Below, one piece after another: positions 52,926-61,666 of a stretch of DNA of 64,000 nucleotides (within the stretch, counting starts at the first letter, position 1; the number at the start of each line of letters is the position of its first letter). The stretch lies in NCBI RefSeq assembly GCF_046097065.1, contig NZ_CP175563.1:806001-870000 (forward strand), in the 5' to 3' direction. The position numbers and the translations under genes were made by a program. The stretch comes from Syntrophus buswellii (lineage in GTDB: Bacteria > Desulfobacterota > Syntrophia > Syntrophales > Syntrophaceae). The notes below the pieces were generated by a model that was not told the origin of the DNA, did not search any database, and saw nothing but the letters and a program-made list of their open reading frames with translations.

Positions 52926-54446
52926 ATGCTTTATCATGACTTTTCTCTCGAGGAGTATTGCCTGGTGGCTGTTTTGACTGTTCTTCTTCAAATGCCGGAC
53001 ATCCGGGATGCGGACGAACCGGTGCTGCGTCTTTTGGTCGAGTCCCCTCTTGTCGAGACCATCTGGATCTCTTCCCGATCTTCGGGTCGGCAATTGGCTT
53101 TCCCAAAGTGCCGGACTGCTCCGCGGGAAGACCTCAACTCCGGCGATGCCCTGAATTCCCTGCTCAGCAGGATCGATACCCCCTGGCTTCTTGTGATCCC
53201 AGATGCCCTGGGTTTGGACATACCCCCGTCGTCCCTGGAGCGCCTGCTGGAGGTCGGCGGACTGACCGGGGCTGGTCTGGTGTATGCGGATTTCCGGGAA
53301 CGGAGGAAAGACGGGCATATGGTGGATCACCCTCTGTTGGATTATCAGTTGGGTAGCATCCGGGACACCTTTGATTTCGGCCCACTGATGCTCTTTTCCG
53401 TCCCGGCGATTTCCCAGGCCCTGAATTCCCGGGGGGCGATTTCCTCTCTGAATACGGCAGGGCTCTACGACCTTCGGTTGAAACTGTCCCTCAACTCCGC
53501 TTTCTTCCACCTTCAGGAATTTCTCTGTACCCGTGCGGAAATCGATGACCGCAGCAGCGGTGAAAAACTCTTCGATTACGTTCGAGCCGATCAGCAGGAG
53601 ATACAGCGGGAATTGGAATCTGTGGCGACGGCCCATCTGAAGGGTCTCGGTGCTTATCTCGCTCCTGAATTCGAAATGCCACCCCCGAGCCTTCAGGATT
53701 TTCCTGTGGAAGCCAGCGTCGTCATCCCCGTGCGCAACAGGAAGAGGACCATTCTCGAAGCCGTGAACAGCGCCCTTTCCCAGAAAACGGATTTTCCTTT
53801 TAATGTCATTGTTATGGACAACTTTTCTTCCGACGGGACCAGCGAACTTCTGGCCGAGCGGGCAAAGGATTGTCCCGGGCTGAAGCATCGCCTTCCGGAA
53901 CGGCTCGATCTGGACATCGGCGGCTGCTGGAACGCCGCCATAGGAGATCCTGCGTGCGGACGCTATGCCGTCCAGCTCGATTCAGACGACCTTTACAGCC
54001 GTCCCGATGCCCTGCAGCAGATGGTGGACCTCCTGCGGACCGGTCGCCATGCCATGGTCATAGGAGCTTACACTCTGGTCAATGAACGACTTGAGGAAAT
54101 TCCTCCCGGCAAGATCGACCATCGGGAATGGACATGGGAAAACGGCCGCAACAACGCCCTGCGGATCAACGGTCTCGGTGCGCCGCGGGCCTTTTGTACG
54201 GAGCTGCTCCGAAAGATCCCCTTCCTCAATGTTGGATACGGAGAGGATTACGCCTTGGCCCTGCGCCTTTCCCGGCAGTATTCGATCGGAAGAATTTACG
54301 AAAGTCTGTATCTCTGCCGCCGCTGGACGGACAATACCGATTCCGCCCTGCCCATTGAGAAGGTCAACCGAAACGACCTCTTCAAGGATCGAATCCGGAC
54401 CCTGGAAATTCTGGCCCGGCAGCGAAGGAACCGGGAACTCCCGTGA
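52926..54446 (+). CDS. Family 2 glycosyltransferase with N-terminal extension
   Basis: 506 aa. The GT-A catalytic domain begins near residue 258 (EASVVIPVRNRKRTILEAV) and carries IVMDNFSSDGTSE and the metal-binding VQLDSDDLYS (DxD-type), then the acceptor segment GYGEDYALALRLS. The N-terminal 250 residues are a separate, partly GT-like segment (TPWLLVIPDALGLD, LVYADFRERRKDG) with no DxD. A GTG at 52965 has GAGGAG 8 nt upstream and may be the real start. Next to a DUF4922 gene, a pairing otherwise best known from Bacteroidetes. Confidence 0.82.
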   Translation: MLYHDFSLEEYCLVAVLTVLLQMPDIRDADEPVLRLLVESPLVETIWISSRSSGRQLAFPKCRTAPREDLNSGDALNSLLSRIDTPWLLVIPDALGLDIPPSSLERLLEVGGLTGAGLVYADFRERRKDGHMVDHPLLDYQLGSIRDTFDFGPLMLFSVPAISQALNSRGAISSLNTAGLYDLRLKLSLNSAFFHLQEFLCTRAEIDDRSSGEKLFDYVRADQQEIQRELESVATAHLKGLGAYLAPEFEMPPPSLQDFPVEASVVIPVRNRKRTILEAVNSALSQKTDFPFNVIVMDNFSSDGTSELLAERAKDCPGLKHRLPERLDLDIGGCWNAAIGDPACGRYAVQLDSDDLYSRPDALQQMVDLLRTGRHAMVIGAYTLVNERLEEIPPGKIDHREWTWENGRNNALRINGLGAPRAFCTELLRKIPFLNVGYGEDYALALRLSRQYSIGRIYESLYLCRRWTDNTDSALPIEKVNRNDLFKDRIRTLEILARQRRNRELP

Positions 54447-54491
54447 CGCCCCTTTCGGTTGCAGGGAAAAAAGATCGGAGATGAGGAAGCC

Positions 54492-55511
54492 ATGGAACGG
54501 AATATGTCGTCGGACTCCAGGATTTTCGCGGAATTCAATCCTGAAGACATGAAGGCAGGCGCAAGACTTCCGGATCTGTGCGAGGAGCTTCTGAACCGGC
54601 AGAAAATCGACTGGCCGAGGCTTGCCGACGGGTATAAAGCGGTTGCCCAGTCTCAATTCCGCACCATCGACTGCGGAGATTTCTCCGTGGTTCTTCAGTT
54701 CAATCCCCAACGGATCGTCAGCAGCGGCGCCCGCCTGGATCCGGCATCCATCGCGGCGCGCCCATGTTTTCTCTGCCCGGCCAACCTTCCCGGAGAGCAG
54801 CGGGGAATCCTCTATCGCCGGGATTTTCTCGTTCTCTGCAATCCCTTCCCCATCTTTTCTCAACATTTTGTGATCAGCCATCGAATCCATCGCCCTCAAT
54901 TCCTGGAAGGGCAGATCGATACCGTTCTTCTGCTGGCTCGAGACCTCGCTCCCTCCCTGGCGGTTTTCTACAACGGCCCTTTCTGCGGCGCCTCGGCGCC
55001 GGACCATCTGCACTTTCAGGCCTGTCCGGCAGGCAGCCTGCCCATCGAAGCGCAGATTGATGACGGCCGCCCCGTTCCCGTAATCGCCAGGCACGTTTCC
55101 GCCTCCGTCTGTCGGGTGGAGCGCCTCGGCCGGGCCGTGCTGGTGATCAAGGGTTCCGATTTAACCGACCTGGAAGGGGCCGTCAAAAAGGTCTTGACGG
55201 TTATGAAGGCCGCCGACGTTTCCGGGGCGGAACCGATGCTGAACCTCCATGCGGCTTATCAAGGAGGAGCATGGCGGCTTCTGCTGTTCCCTCGAGGGAA
55301 AAATCGCCCGGATCTTTATGACCGGGAAGGCTCTGACCGGATCCTGATCAGCCCGGCCAGCGTTGAGATGGGAGGATTGCTGGTCGTTCCGGTCGAACGG
55401 GATTTCCGGAAGCTGAACGCCGAACTCGTCCGGCATATCTATCGGGAAGTTTCGGTTGCCCCGGAATTTCTGCAAAGCTGGACGGATCAGCTTTCAGGCG
55501 GTGGGCGCTGA
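54492..55511 (+). CDS. DUF4922 domain protein (HIT/GalT-like nucleotidyltransferase fold)
   Basis: About 339 aa. Contains PCFLCPANLP, a strand-turn NPFPIFSQHFVISHRIHRPQ, and the SAPDHLHFQACP motif, an HxHxQ active site as in galactose-1-phosphate uridylyltransferase and diadenosine polyphosphate phosphorylases. It is followed by a C-terminal region of about 150 residues with MLNLHAAYQGGAWRLLLFPR. The ATG at 54492 has GAGGAAGCC upstream. Together with the glycosyltransferase it could supply or recycle a nucleotide sugar; substrate unknown. Its 3' end overlaps the convergent regulator gene by 25 bp. Confidence 0.8.
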   Translation: MERNMSSDSRIFAEFNPEDMKAGARLPDLCEELLNRQKIDWPRLADGYKAVAQSQFRTIDCGDFSVVLQFNPQRIVSSGARLDPASIAARPCFLCPANLPGEQRGILYRRDFLVLCNPFPIFSQHFVISHRIHRPQFLEGQIDTVLLLARDLAPSLAVFYNGPFCGASAPDHLHFQACPAGSLPIEAQIDDGRPVPVIARHVSASVCRVERLGRAVLVIKGSDLTDLEGAVKKVLTVMKAADVSGAEPMLNLHAAYQGGAWRLLLFPRGKNRPDLYDREGSDRILISPASVEMGGLLVVPVERDFRKLNAELVRHIYREVSVAPEFLQSWTDQLSGGGR

Positions 55512-56197
55512 TCACTCAGTCGGCCCGCGTCCGCCAGCTCCTGCAGGCCGACCCGGTCCAGGATCATGATCTCCTTTCCCTTCACGTCGATGAGTTCGCC
55601 GCCGCTCATTCGGGCAAGGATCCTTGAGAGCGTTTCGGGAATCGTTCCCAGCAGGCTTGCCAGCTGCCCCTTGGAAATGGAAAGCGTCAGATGATCCCCC
55701 TGTCCTTCTTCAACGCTGAGATAGAGGAGGTAGGAGGCCAGCCGTCCGGGGACCTCTTTAAGGGTTAGATTTTCAATCTGCACCGTAAACTGCCTCAACC
55801 GAAGCGACAGGTCGGCCAGAAGGTTCAGGCACAGGGACGGATTGCCGGCGATCAGGTCCACGAAGTCTTTCCGGGGGAAGAAGAGGAGGTGGCTTTTCGT
55901 CAGGGATTTCGCATTGGCGGGAAAGTGTTTTCCGGCAAAGACCGCTACTTCGCCAAAGGAGTTTCCCGGCCCGTAGATGTGGAGAATCTGCTCCTTTCCT
56001 TCCTGGGAAAGCTTGTAGATTTTGACCTGCCCGGCGACCACCACGTAGAACCCTTCTCCTTCATCGTCTTCGGAAAAGATCACTTCCCCCTTATTGAAAG
56101 ATGTGTTCCGCGCAATGTTCCGGAGCTGGCCAAGCTGCTCTTCGATGAGCCCCTGGAAGAGGGGAATCGCCCCGATCATCTTCAAAACATTGTCCAT
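55487..56197 (-). CDS. Crp/Fnr-family transcriptional regulator
   Basis: About 236 aa. Cyclic-nucleotide-binding-type beta barrel (IFSEDDEGEGFYVVVAGQVK, IYGPGNSFGEVAVFAG), dimer helix, and C-terminal helix-turn-helix (SKGQLASLLGTIPETLSRIL). No Cys cluster, so it is not an FNR-type iron-sulfur sensor; haem or a small ligand is more likely, as in HcpR/DNR-type NO sensors. Divergent from the flavodiiron gene and close to hcp, both with FNR-like boxes, so it is a good candidate for controlling them. Start at 56197 (MDNVLKMIGAIPLF) is preferred by family length. Confidence 0.88.
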   Translation of the reverse strand: MDNVLKMIGAIPLFQGLIEEQLGQLRNIARNTSFNKGEVIFSEDDEGEGFYVVVAGQVKIYKLSQEGKEQILHIYGPGNSFGEVAVFAGKHFPANAKSLTKSHLLFFPRKDFVDLIAGNPSLCLNLLADLSLRLRQFTVQIENLTLKEVPGRLASYLLYLSVEEGQGDHLTLSISKGQLASLLGTIPETLSRILARMSGGELIDVKGKEIMILDRVGLQELADAGRLSDQRPPPES

Positions 56198-56233
56198 GGT
56201 CCGTCCCTTGTAATCTGTAAATTTTCCTTGCCC

Positions 56234-56247
56234 TTGATCTTTGTCGG
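56234..56247. promoter_or_regulatory. FNR-like half-conserved box between the regulator and fprA
   Basis: TTGATCTTTGTCGG shares nine or more positions with the box upstream of hcp (TTGATCTAAGTCAA). It lies in the divergent promoter region. Confidence 0.4.
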
Positions 56248-56350
56248 GGTAAAATGGCATCATATTGGGCAATGACTTCGTAAATCAAGGAGAACATGAA
56301 AAAGGTTCGTTGGGGGTACAAAAACATTTCATCAGGAACGGGAGGGAATC

Positions 56351-57538
56351 ATGGCGTTTAAGGTCAAGGGAAATGTTCGTTGGGTGGGTAAGATCGATTG
56401 GGAACTGCGGAGATTTCACGGCGATGAGTATTCGACCCATCGCGGTTCTACCTATAATTCCTACCTTGTAGAAGAGGAAAAGACGGCCCTGATCGACACG
56501 GTCTGGGGACCTTTCGCCGGGGAGTACGTGTCCGCTCTGGAGAGCGTTGTCGATCTGGAGAAAATCGACTACGTCATCGCCAACCATGGGGAGAGCGATC
56601 ACAGCGGCGCCCTGCCGGAGCTGATGCGCCGCATTCCCGACAGGCCGATCTACTGTACGGCAAACGGCATCAAATCGTTGAAGGGACTCTATCATCAGAA
56701 CTGGAATTTTCAAGCCGTCAAGACGGGGGACCGGCTGAGCCTGGGAGGCAAGGAACTGGTCTTTCTTGAGGCCCCCATGCTGCACTGGCCGGACACCATG
56801 TTCTGCTATCTGACGGGGGACAACATCCTCTTCAGCAACGATGCCTTCGGCCAGCACTACGCGTCGGAATACATGTTCAATGACCTGGTGGATCAGAATG
56901 AACTCATGATGGAGTGCATCAAGTATTACGCCAATATCCTCACGCCCTTCAGCGTCATGGTGGCCCGGAAGATCAAGGAGGTACTTGCCCTGGGACTTCC
57001 CGTAGATATCATCTGCACAAGTCACGGTGTCATCTGGCGCAGGGAGCCCACCCGGATTGTGGAGCAGTACCTCAAGTGGGCGGACGATTACCAGGAAAAC
57101 CAGATTTCGATCCTGTACGACACCATGTGGAACGGTACCCGGATCATGGCGGAGCATATTGCCCGCGGGATCAGGCAGGCGGATACCCAGGTCAACGTGA
57201 AGCTTTTCAATGTGGCCCACTCGGACAAGAATGACGTCATTACGGAAGTCTTCAAGTCAAAGGGCATCCTTGTGGGCTCCCCGACGATCAACCGGGGAAT
57301 TCTAACGGCTGTGGCTGGAATCCTTGAGGAGATCAGCGGCCTGAAATTCAAGGGGAAAAAAGCGGCGGCCTTCGGCTGCTATGGCTGGAGCGGAGAGTCG
57401 GTAAAAATCCTGAACCAGCGGCTGCAGGAGGCGGGTTTCCAGGTCGTTGATGACGGGCTTCGCGCTCAATGGAACCCCGACGGAGAAGCCGTAAAGGCCT
57501 GCGAGGATTTCGGCGGAAAAATGGCCGGACTGGTTTAG
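56351..57538 (+). CDS. Flavodiiron protein (FprA family)
   Basis: 395 aa. N-terminal metallo-beta-lactamase domain with the diiron ligands ANHGESDHSG (HxExDH), later His in PMLHWPDTMFC, Asp in FSNDAFGQH and a final His near CTSHGVIW. C-terminal flavodoxin domain (SILYDTMWNGTRIMAEHIA, GSPTINRGILTAVAGILEEI). Reduces O2 to water or NO to N2O, using electrons from rubredoxin or coenzyme F420-like donors; no rubredoxin domain is fused. Strong GGGAGG site. Its setting beside hcp favours an NO/O2 detoxifying role. Confidence 0.93.
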   Translation: MAFKVKGNVRWVGKIDWELRRFHGDEYSTHRGSTYNSYLVEEEKTALIDTVWGPFAGEYVSALESVVDLEKIDYVIANHGESDHSGALPELMRRIPDRPIYCTANGIKSLKGLYHQNWNFQAVKTGDRLSLGGKELVFLEAPMLHWPDTMFCYLTGDNILFSNDAFGQHYASEYMFNDLVDQNELMMECIKYYANILTPFSVMVARKIKEVLALGLPVDIICTSHGVIWRREPTRIVEQYLKWADDYQENQISILYDTMWNGTRIMAEHIARGIRQADTQVNVKLFNVAHSDKNDVITEVFKSKGILVGSPTINRGILTAVAGILEEISGLKFKGKKAAAFGCYGWSGESVKILNQRLQEAGFQVVDDGLRAQWNPDGEAVKACEDFGGKMAGLV

Positions 57539-57641
57539 CGAGAGGCCGTTCAGGCAGGCTGAAAGGCCGGGCAGCTCCCGGCCGCCGGCAATCCAGGAAG
57601 AAAACAGGTGCGGATCGATCACAGAATAAAAAATTCTCTCT

Positions 57642-57655
57642 TTGATCTAAGTCAA
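57642..57655. promoter_or_regulatory. FNR/HcpR-like operator upstream of hcp
   Basis: TTGATctaaGTCAA, a 5-4-5 dyad of the Crp/Fnr type, about 115 bp before the hcp start. No other strong dyad was noticed in this interval. Confidence 0.6.
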
Positions 57656-57769
57656 GGAGAAGAATTGCTGATTGTGAGGTAATGGCGCCAGGAATTCAGG
57701 GGATCATTCAATTAGAGAGCCCTGGTGAAAGACAAATTTCAGGTTGACCATAGTGAAAGGAGGAATCAG

Positions 57770-59416
57770 ATGTTTTGTTTTCAATGTCAGGAAACGGCCA
57801 AAAATCAAGGATGCACCATCAAGGGCGTGTGCGGCAAACCGGAGGAGACTGCGGATCTTCAGGATCTCCTGATTTACGTGTGCAAGGGAATTTCCATCTA
57901 TGGCGAAAAGCTGAAGGAAATGGGCACGGTTGACAGGAATGCAGGCCGTTTTGTCTGCAAGGCGCTTTTTACGACCATCACCAATGCGGCATGGGACGAC
58001 GATGCCATCATCGGCCGGATCAAGGAAGGGTTCAAGGTTCGGGACACCGTCAAAAGCAAGGTGGGAGCCGCCCTGCCCGGTTCGATTCCGGATTGCGCGA
58101 CCTGGTTTGCAGAGGACAGGGACGCCATTCTTGACAAGGCCAAGTCCGCTGAAGTGCGCATCACGGCGACGGAAAACGAAGACGTGCGGTCCCTTCGAGA
58201 GCTGCTCATTATCGGATGCAAAGGAATCGCCGCCTATGCCGAGCACGCGGAGATCCTCGGCCATGAAAGCGACGAGATCTACGGGTTCATCATGGAGGCC
58301 CTGGCGTCCACCACGAAGAATCTTTCCGTGGATGAGATGATCGCCCTGGTCATGAAGGCGGGGGAGACGGCTGTAAAGACCATGGCTCTTCTGGATCAGG
58401 CCAATACGACCGCTTATGGAAATCCCGAGATTACGGAGGTCAACCTCGGGGTAGGAAACAATCCTGGAATCCTGATTTCCGGCCATGACTTGAAAGACAT
58501 GGAGGAGCTGCTCAAACAGACCGAAGGAACAGGCGTGGACGTCTATACCCACGGGGAAATGCTGCCGGCCAACTACTATCCGGCCTTCAAGAAATACAGC
58601 CATTTCGTGGGGAACTATGGGGGTTCGTGGTGGCACCAGAACGAGGAATTCGAATCCTTCAACGGCCCCGTTATCCTGACCACCAACTGCCTCATTCCCG
58701 TGAAGAAGGATAACACCTATCTGGAAAGGCTCTATACCACCGGCATGGTCAACTATCCAGGCGCTAAATATATTTCAGACCGGCCGGAAGGCGGGGCGAA
58801 GGATTTTGCTCCCGCAATTGCACAGGCGAAAACATGCAAGCCGCCCCAGGAGATCGAGTCCGGAAAGATTGTCGGCGGGTTCGCCCATCATCAGGTCCTG
58901 GCATTGGCGGATAAGGTGATCGAAGCAGTGAAGTCCGGAGCGATCAAGCGTTTCGTGGTCATGGCCGGCTGCGACGGAAGGCAGAAGGCCCGGAGTTACT
59001 TCACCGAAGTGGCCGAGAACCTGCCCGGAGATACGGTGATCCTCACGGCCGGCTGCGCCAAATACCGCTACAACAAGCTTCCCCTGGGCGACATCGGAGG
59101 AATTCCCCGTGTGCTCGATGCCGGTCAGTGCAATGATTCCTATTCGCTCGCGGTGATTGCCCTCAAGCTCAAGGAGGCCTTCGGGCTGAAAGACATCAAC
59201 GAATTGCCCGTTTCCTACGATATCGCCTGGTACGAGCAGAAGGCCGCCGCCGTTTTACTGGCCCTGCTGTTTCTCGGAGTCAAGGGAATTCGCCTCGGAC
59301 CTACACTGCCGGCTTTCCTTTCAGCAAACGTAGCCAAGGTCCTGGTGGACAAATTCGACATCAAACCGACTGGAACCGTGCAGGATGATATTGCGGCCAT
59401 GATGAAGGGGCAGTAG
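57770..59416 (+). CDS. hcp: Hydroxylamine reductase / hybrid cluster protein
   Basis: 548 aa. Start at 57770 (MFCFQCQETAKNQGC) is fixed by AGGAGG upstream and by the conserved N-terminus; Cys spacing Cx2Cx8Cx5C binds the [4Fe-4S] cluster of the class found in strict anaerobes. The hybrid cluster ligands are visible in THGEMLPANYYP (His, Glu), LTTNCLIPVK (Cys), MAGCDGRQKAR and LTAGCAKYRYN (Cys), and ARG-end GGIPRVLDAGQCND. Current view: high-affinity NO reductase; hydroxylamine reduction in vitro. Followed at once by a ferredoxin gene. Confidence 0.95.
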   Translation: MFCFQCQETAKNQGCTIKGVCGKPEETADLQDLLIYVCKGISIYGEKLKEMGTVDRNAGRFVCKALFTTITNAAWDDDAIIGRIKEGFKVRDTVKSKVGAALPGSIPDCATWFAEDRDAILDKAKSAEVRITATENEDVRSLRELLIIGCKGIAAYAEHAEILGHESDEIYGFIMEALASTTKNLSVDEMIALVMKAGETAVKTMALLDQANTTAYGNPEITEVNLGVGNNPGILISGHDLKDMEELLKQTEGTGVDVYTHGEMLPANYYPAFKKYSHFVGNYGGSWWHQNEEFESFNGPVILTTNCLIPVKKDNTYLERLYTTGMVNYPGAKYISDRPEGGAKDFAPAIAQAKTCKPPQEIESGKIVGGFAHHQVLALADKVIEAVKSGAIKRFVVMAGCDGRQKARSYFTEVAENLPGDTVILTAGCAKYRYNKLPLGDIGGIPRVLDAGQCNDSYSLAVIALKLKEAFGLKDINELPVSYDIAWYEQKAAAVLLALLFLGVKGIRLGPTLPAFLSANVAKVLVDKFDIKPTGTVQDDIAAMMKGQ

Positions 59417-59420
59417 GAGT

Positions 59421-60113
59421 GTGAAAACGACCCGTAAGATCATCGAAATAGACGAGGATCTCTGCAACGGTTGCGGACAGTGCGTGTCGGCGTGTGCGGA
59501 AAGCGCCCTGGCCTTGGTGAACGGCAAGGCCAGGGTCGTTTCCGACAACCTCTGCGATGGGCTTGGCGCCTGCATCGGAGACTGTCCCACAGGCGCTTTG
59601 AAGATCGTGGAGCGGGAGGCGGACGCCTTTGATCCTCATGCCGTGGAAATGGCCCGCCGATGTCCTTCCTCCCAGGTGGTTCTGAATATCCCCCCGGAAA
59701 TCCCTTCCGCGGCAGATCGGCCTTCCGCCCTTTCTTCCTGGCCGGTCAAGATCCGGTTGGTTCCGGAGGGTGCTTCCTTCCTTTCGGGCGCCGATCTTCT
59801 CATCGTAGCCGACTGCGTCCCCGTCGCCTTTCCCGATCTTCACGGGGCGCTTCTTCCGGGAAAGGTGATCCTGATGGGGTGCCCGAAGTTTGATGAGGTC
59901 GATCTCTACGTGGAGAAGTTTGCAGGGATCTTCCGCCGTTCCGGTGTGAGGAGCATTACCGTGGCCATCATGGAGGTTCCCTGTTGTTCCGGACTGCCGC
60001 GAATTGTCAGGAGGGGGATGGAGCTTGCCGGTCAAAGCATCCCCCTGGAAGTCGTGGTGATCAGCCGCCAGGGAAAACGGGTGCAGGAAGGCAGAACACT
60101 TTTATGCCTGTAA
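59421..60113 (+). CDS. Ferredoxin-domain protein downstream of hcp
   Basis: 230 aa, GTG start 4 nt after the hcp stop. N-terminal 2x[4Fe-4S] ferredoxin (CNGCGQCVSACAESALAL, CDGLGACIGDCPTGAL, residues 15-60), a short linker, then a C-terminal domain of about 130 residues with further Cys (VADCVPVAF, LMGCPKFDEVDLY, EVPCCSGL). Proteins of this build occur next to hcp in anaerobes and are probably the electron donor to Hcp. Tight spacing indicates co-transcription. Confidence 0.88.
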   Translation: MKTTRKIIEIDEDLCNGCGQCVSACAESALALVNGKARVVSDNLCDGLGACIGDCPTGALKIVEREADAFDPHAVEMARRCPSSQVVLNIPPEIPSAADRPSALSSWPVKIRLVPEGASFLSGADLLIVADCVPVAFPDLHGALLPGKVILMGCPKFDEVDLYVEKFAGIFRRSGVRSITVAIMEVPCCSGLPRIVRRGMELAGQSIPLEVVVISRQGKRVQEGRTLLCL

Positions 60114-60207
60114 TAAAGTGGGGGAAACGGGTATTAACGGCCCTCCGCCGGGGAGGGATGGAATGAGTAAACCGAATAAAAAACAGGAGATCCTGCAAGG
60201 AGGGATC

Positions 60208-60549
60208 ATGGAAAAGCCGAAAGTGAAAGAGAAGGGGATTCCCTTCAACCTGGAAAAGGAGATTGAGTACGCCGATAGTTCCGTAGTCAGCAAAACCCTG
60301 CTGAACAGCCTTGCCGGAACGGTCACGCTGTTTTCCTTCGATGCCGGCCAGGGGTTGAGTGAGCATACCGCCCCTTTTGATGCGATGGTCTACCTCCTTG
60401 ATGGAGAAGCCAGGATTACCATCGGAGGCAATCCGCAGAAGGTTTCTTCCGGGGAGATGCTGATCATGCCCGCCAGCGTTCCCCACGCCCTTTTTGCGGA
60501 AAAGCCTTTCAAAATGCTGCTGGCCATGATCCGGGGAAAGCAGGAATAA
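60208..60549 (+). CDS. Cupin-domain protein
   Basis: 113 aa single-domain beta barrel. Cupin motif 1 is partial (GLSEHTAPFDAMVYLLDGEA, one His and a Glu missing) and motif 2 reads MLIMPASVPHALFA. Start at 60208 has AAGGAGGG 4 nt upstream; an ATG at 60163 also has a ribosome site and would add 15 residues. Follows hcp and the ferredoxin in the same direction, so it may belong to the same stress operon. Function unknown. Confidence 0.82.
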   Translation: MEKPKVKEKGIPFNLEKEIEYADSSVVSKTLLNSLAGTVTLFSFDAGQGLSEHTAPFDAMVYLLDGEARITIGGNPQKVSSGEMLIMPASVPHALFAEKPFKMLLAMIRGKQE

Positions 60550-60614
60550 TCTTTTTCCCTCCGATGGACCGACGTTTTGCAGGTGCCCCGGGGCAGGAGA
60601 CAGCAGCATGTCGT

Positions 60615-61427
60615 TCAGACAGCCCGCGCCACCATGACCCCGGTGCGCTCTTTCTTTTTCATGAGGTATCCGTAAAGCGTTTCGGGGCTGATCAGCACCT
60701 TCCCGGCGAGCCGTGAGGCGTGGAGGAGGTGAATCCTGCCTCTCCGCCGCAGGGCGATTCCCACGTGCGCCACATCCATGCCGGGCATGCGCGTCGTGAT
60801 CGCCAGAAGATCGCCCTCCTGGATCCGGTCCTCGACCGACCGCAGCTTTTCCCGGGGAATGAAACAGGGCGGCCTGGCCGTGATCAGATCCTCGATTTCC
60901 CGCATCTGCCGAAACGTCTCAGGGTCCGCCAGGGCGGGGAAAAGTTCCCGGTGCCGGGTCATATAGGAGATCGGCTTCAGCAGAGGCTGCCCTCCGAGGG
61001 ATTCCGTCATCGTGCGGACGAACCCCTTGTCCTGTGCATCGCTAAGCCAGTCGGAAAAATAGTGGAGGCGGGAGGCATAGCCGTTTAACGTGCCCTTCCT
61101 GTAGCGGACCTTTTGAAGGGTTGCGGCGTAATCCGCAAAGGCCGTCGCACTGGTTCGGACCAGCCGCTCCAGAACCAGGGCATTTTCCAGGAAGGTCATG
61201 CAGTCCAGTTCGCGCAGATTGATGACAAGCCGCTCCGGACCCTCTCCTTCCAGGGTGTGCTCCCCGTAGGGACATTCCAGGAAGGCAAGGCCTGCAGCGG
61301 CCATTCCCGCACCGGGGGCAAGGATTCCTTCCCGGCCCCGCAGCAGCGTCTCGACCCTTTCCCGGAAAATCAGCAGATCGTCCGGGGAATAAAGGAGCGC
61401 CCCTTCTCTTTCTTTCCCGCCTTCCAT
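60615..61427 (-). CDS. DUF1460 protein, N-acetylmuramoyl-L-alanine amidase-like
   Basis: About 270 aa. NlpC/P60-related fold of the DUF1460 family: catalytic Cys in LRELDCMTFLENALVLERL, His in GMDVAHVGIALRRRG, with the conserved PLLKPISYMTRHRELFP segment between. No clear signal peptide from the chosen start (61427, GGAAAGGGAC upstream), whereas many relatives are exported; the start may be incomplete. Could cut peptidoglycan stems or act on other amides. Divergent from the acyl-CoA synthetase gene. Confidence 0.8.
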   Translation of the reverse strand: MEGGKEREGALLYSPDDLLIFRERVETLLRGREGILAPGAGMAAAGLAFLECPYGEHTLEGEGPERLVINLRELDCMTFLENALVLERLVRTSATAFADYAATLQKVRYRKGTLNGYASRLHYFSDWLSDAQDKGFVRTMTESLGGQPLLKPISYMTRHRELFPALADPETFRQMREIEDLITARPPCFIPREKLRSVEDRIQEGDLLAITTRMPGMDVAHVGIALRRRGRIHLLHASRLAGKVLISPETLYGYLMKKKERTGVMVARAV

Positions 61428-61666
61428 GTCCCTTTCCTGATGATGTCCCTTTTCTCTGAGCATGCCGAATCCCGTTTTTAACCCGAGACCTATTATCTCC
61501 CTTAACCCGTCGAACGCAACCGGAATCTTACTGCGAGTCGCCGCTTCAAAAGGGAAACGATCTCCGCCGATTTTTGCTTGACTTTGAAGCCCATTCTTCC
61601 AATACTTTTCCGCTCATGAAGAATCGCTCGTGCAGTTGACCCGGGGCAGGACGGAAGGAGAGGATC

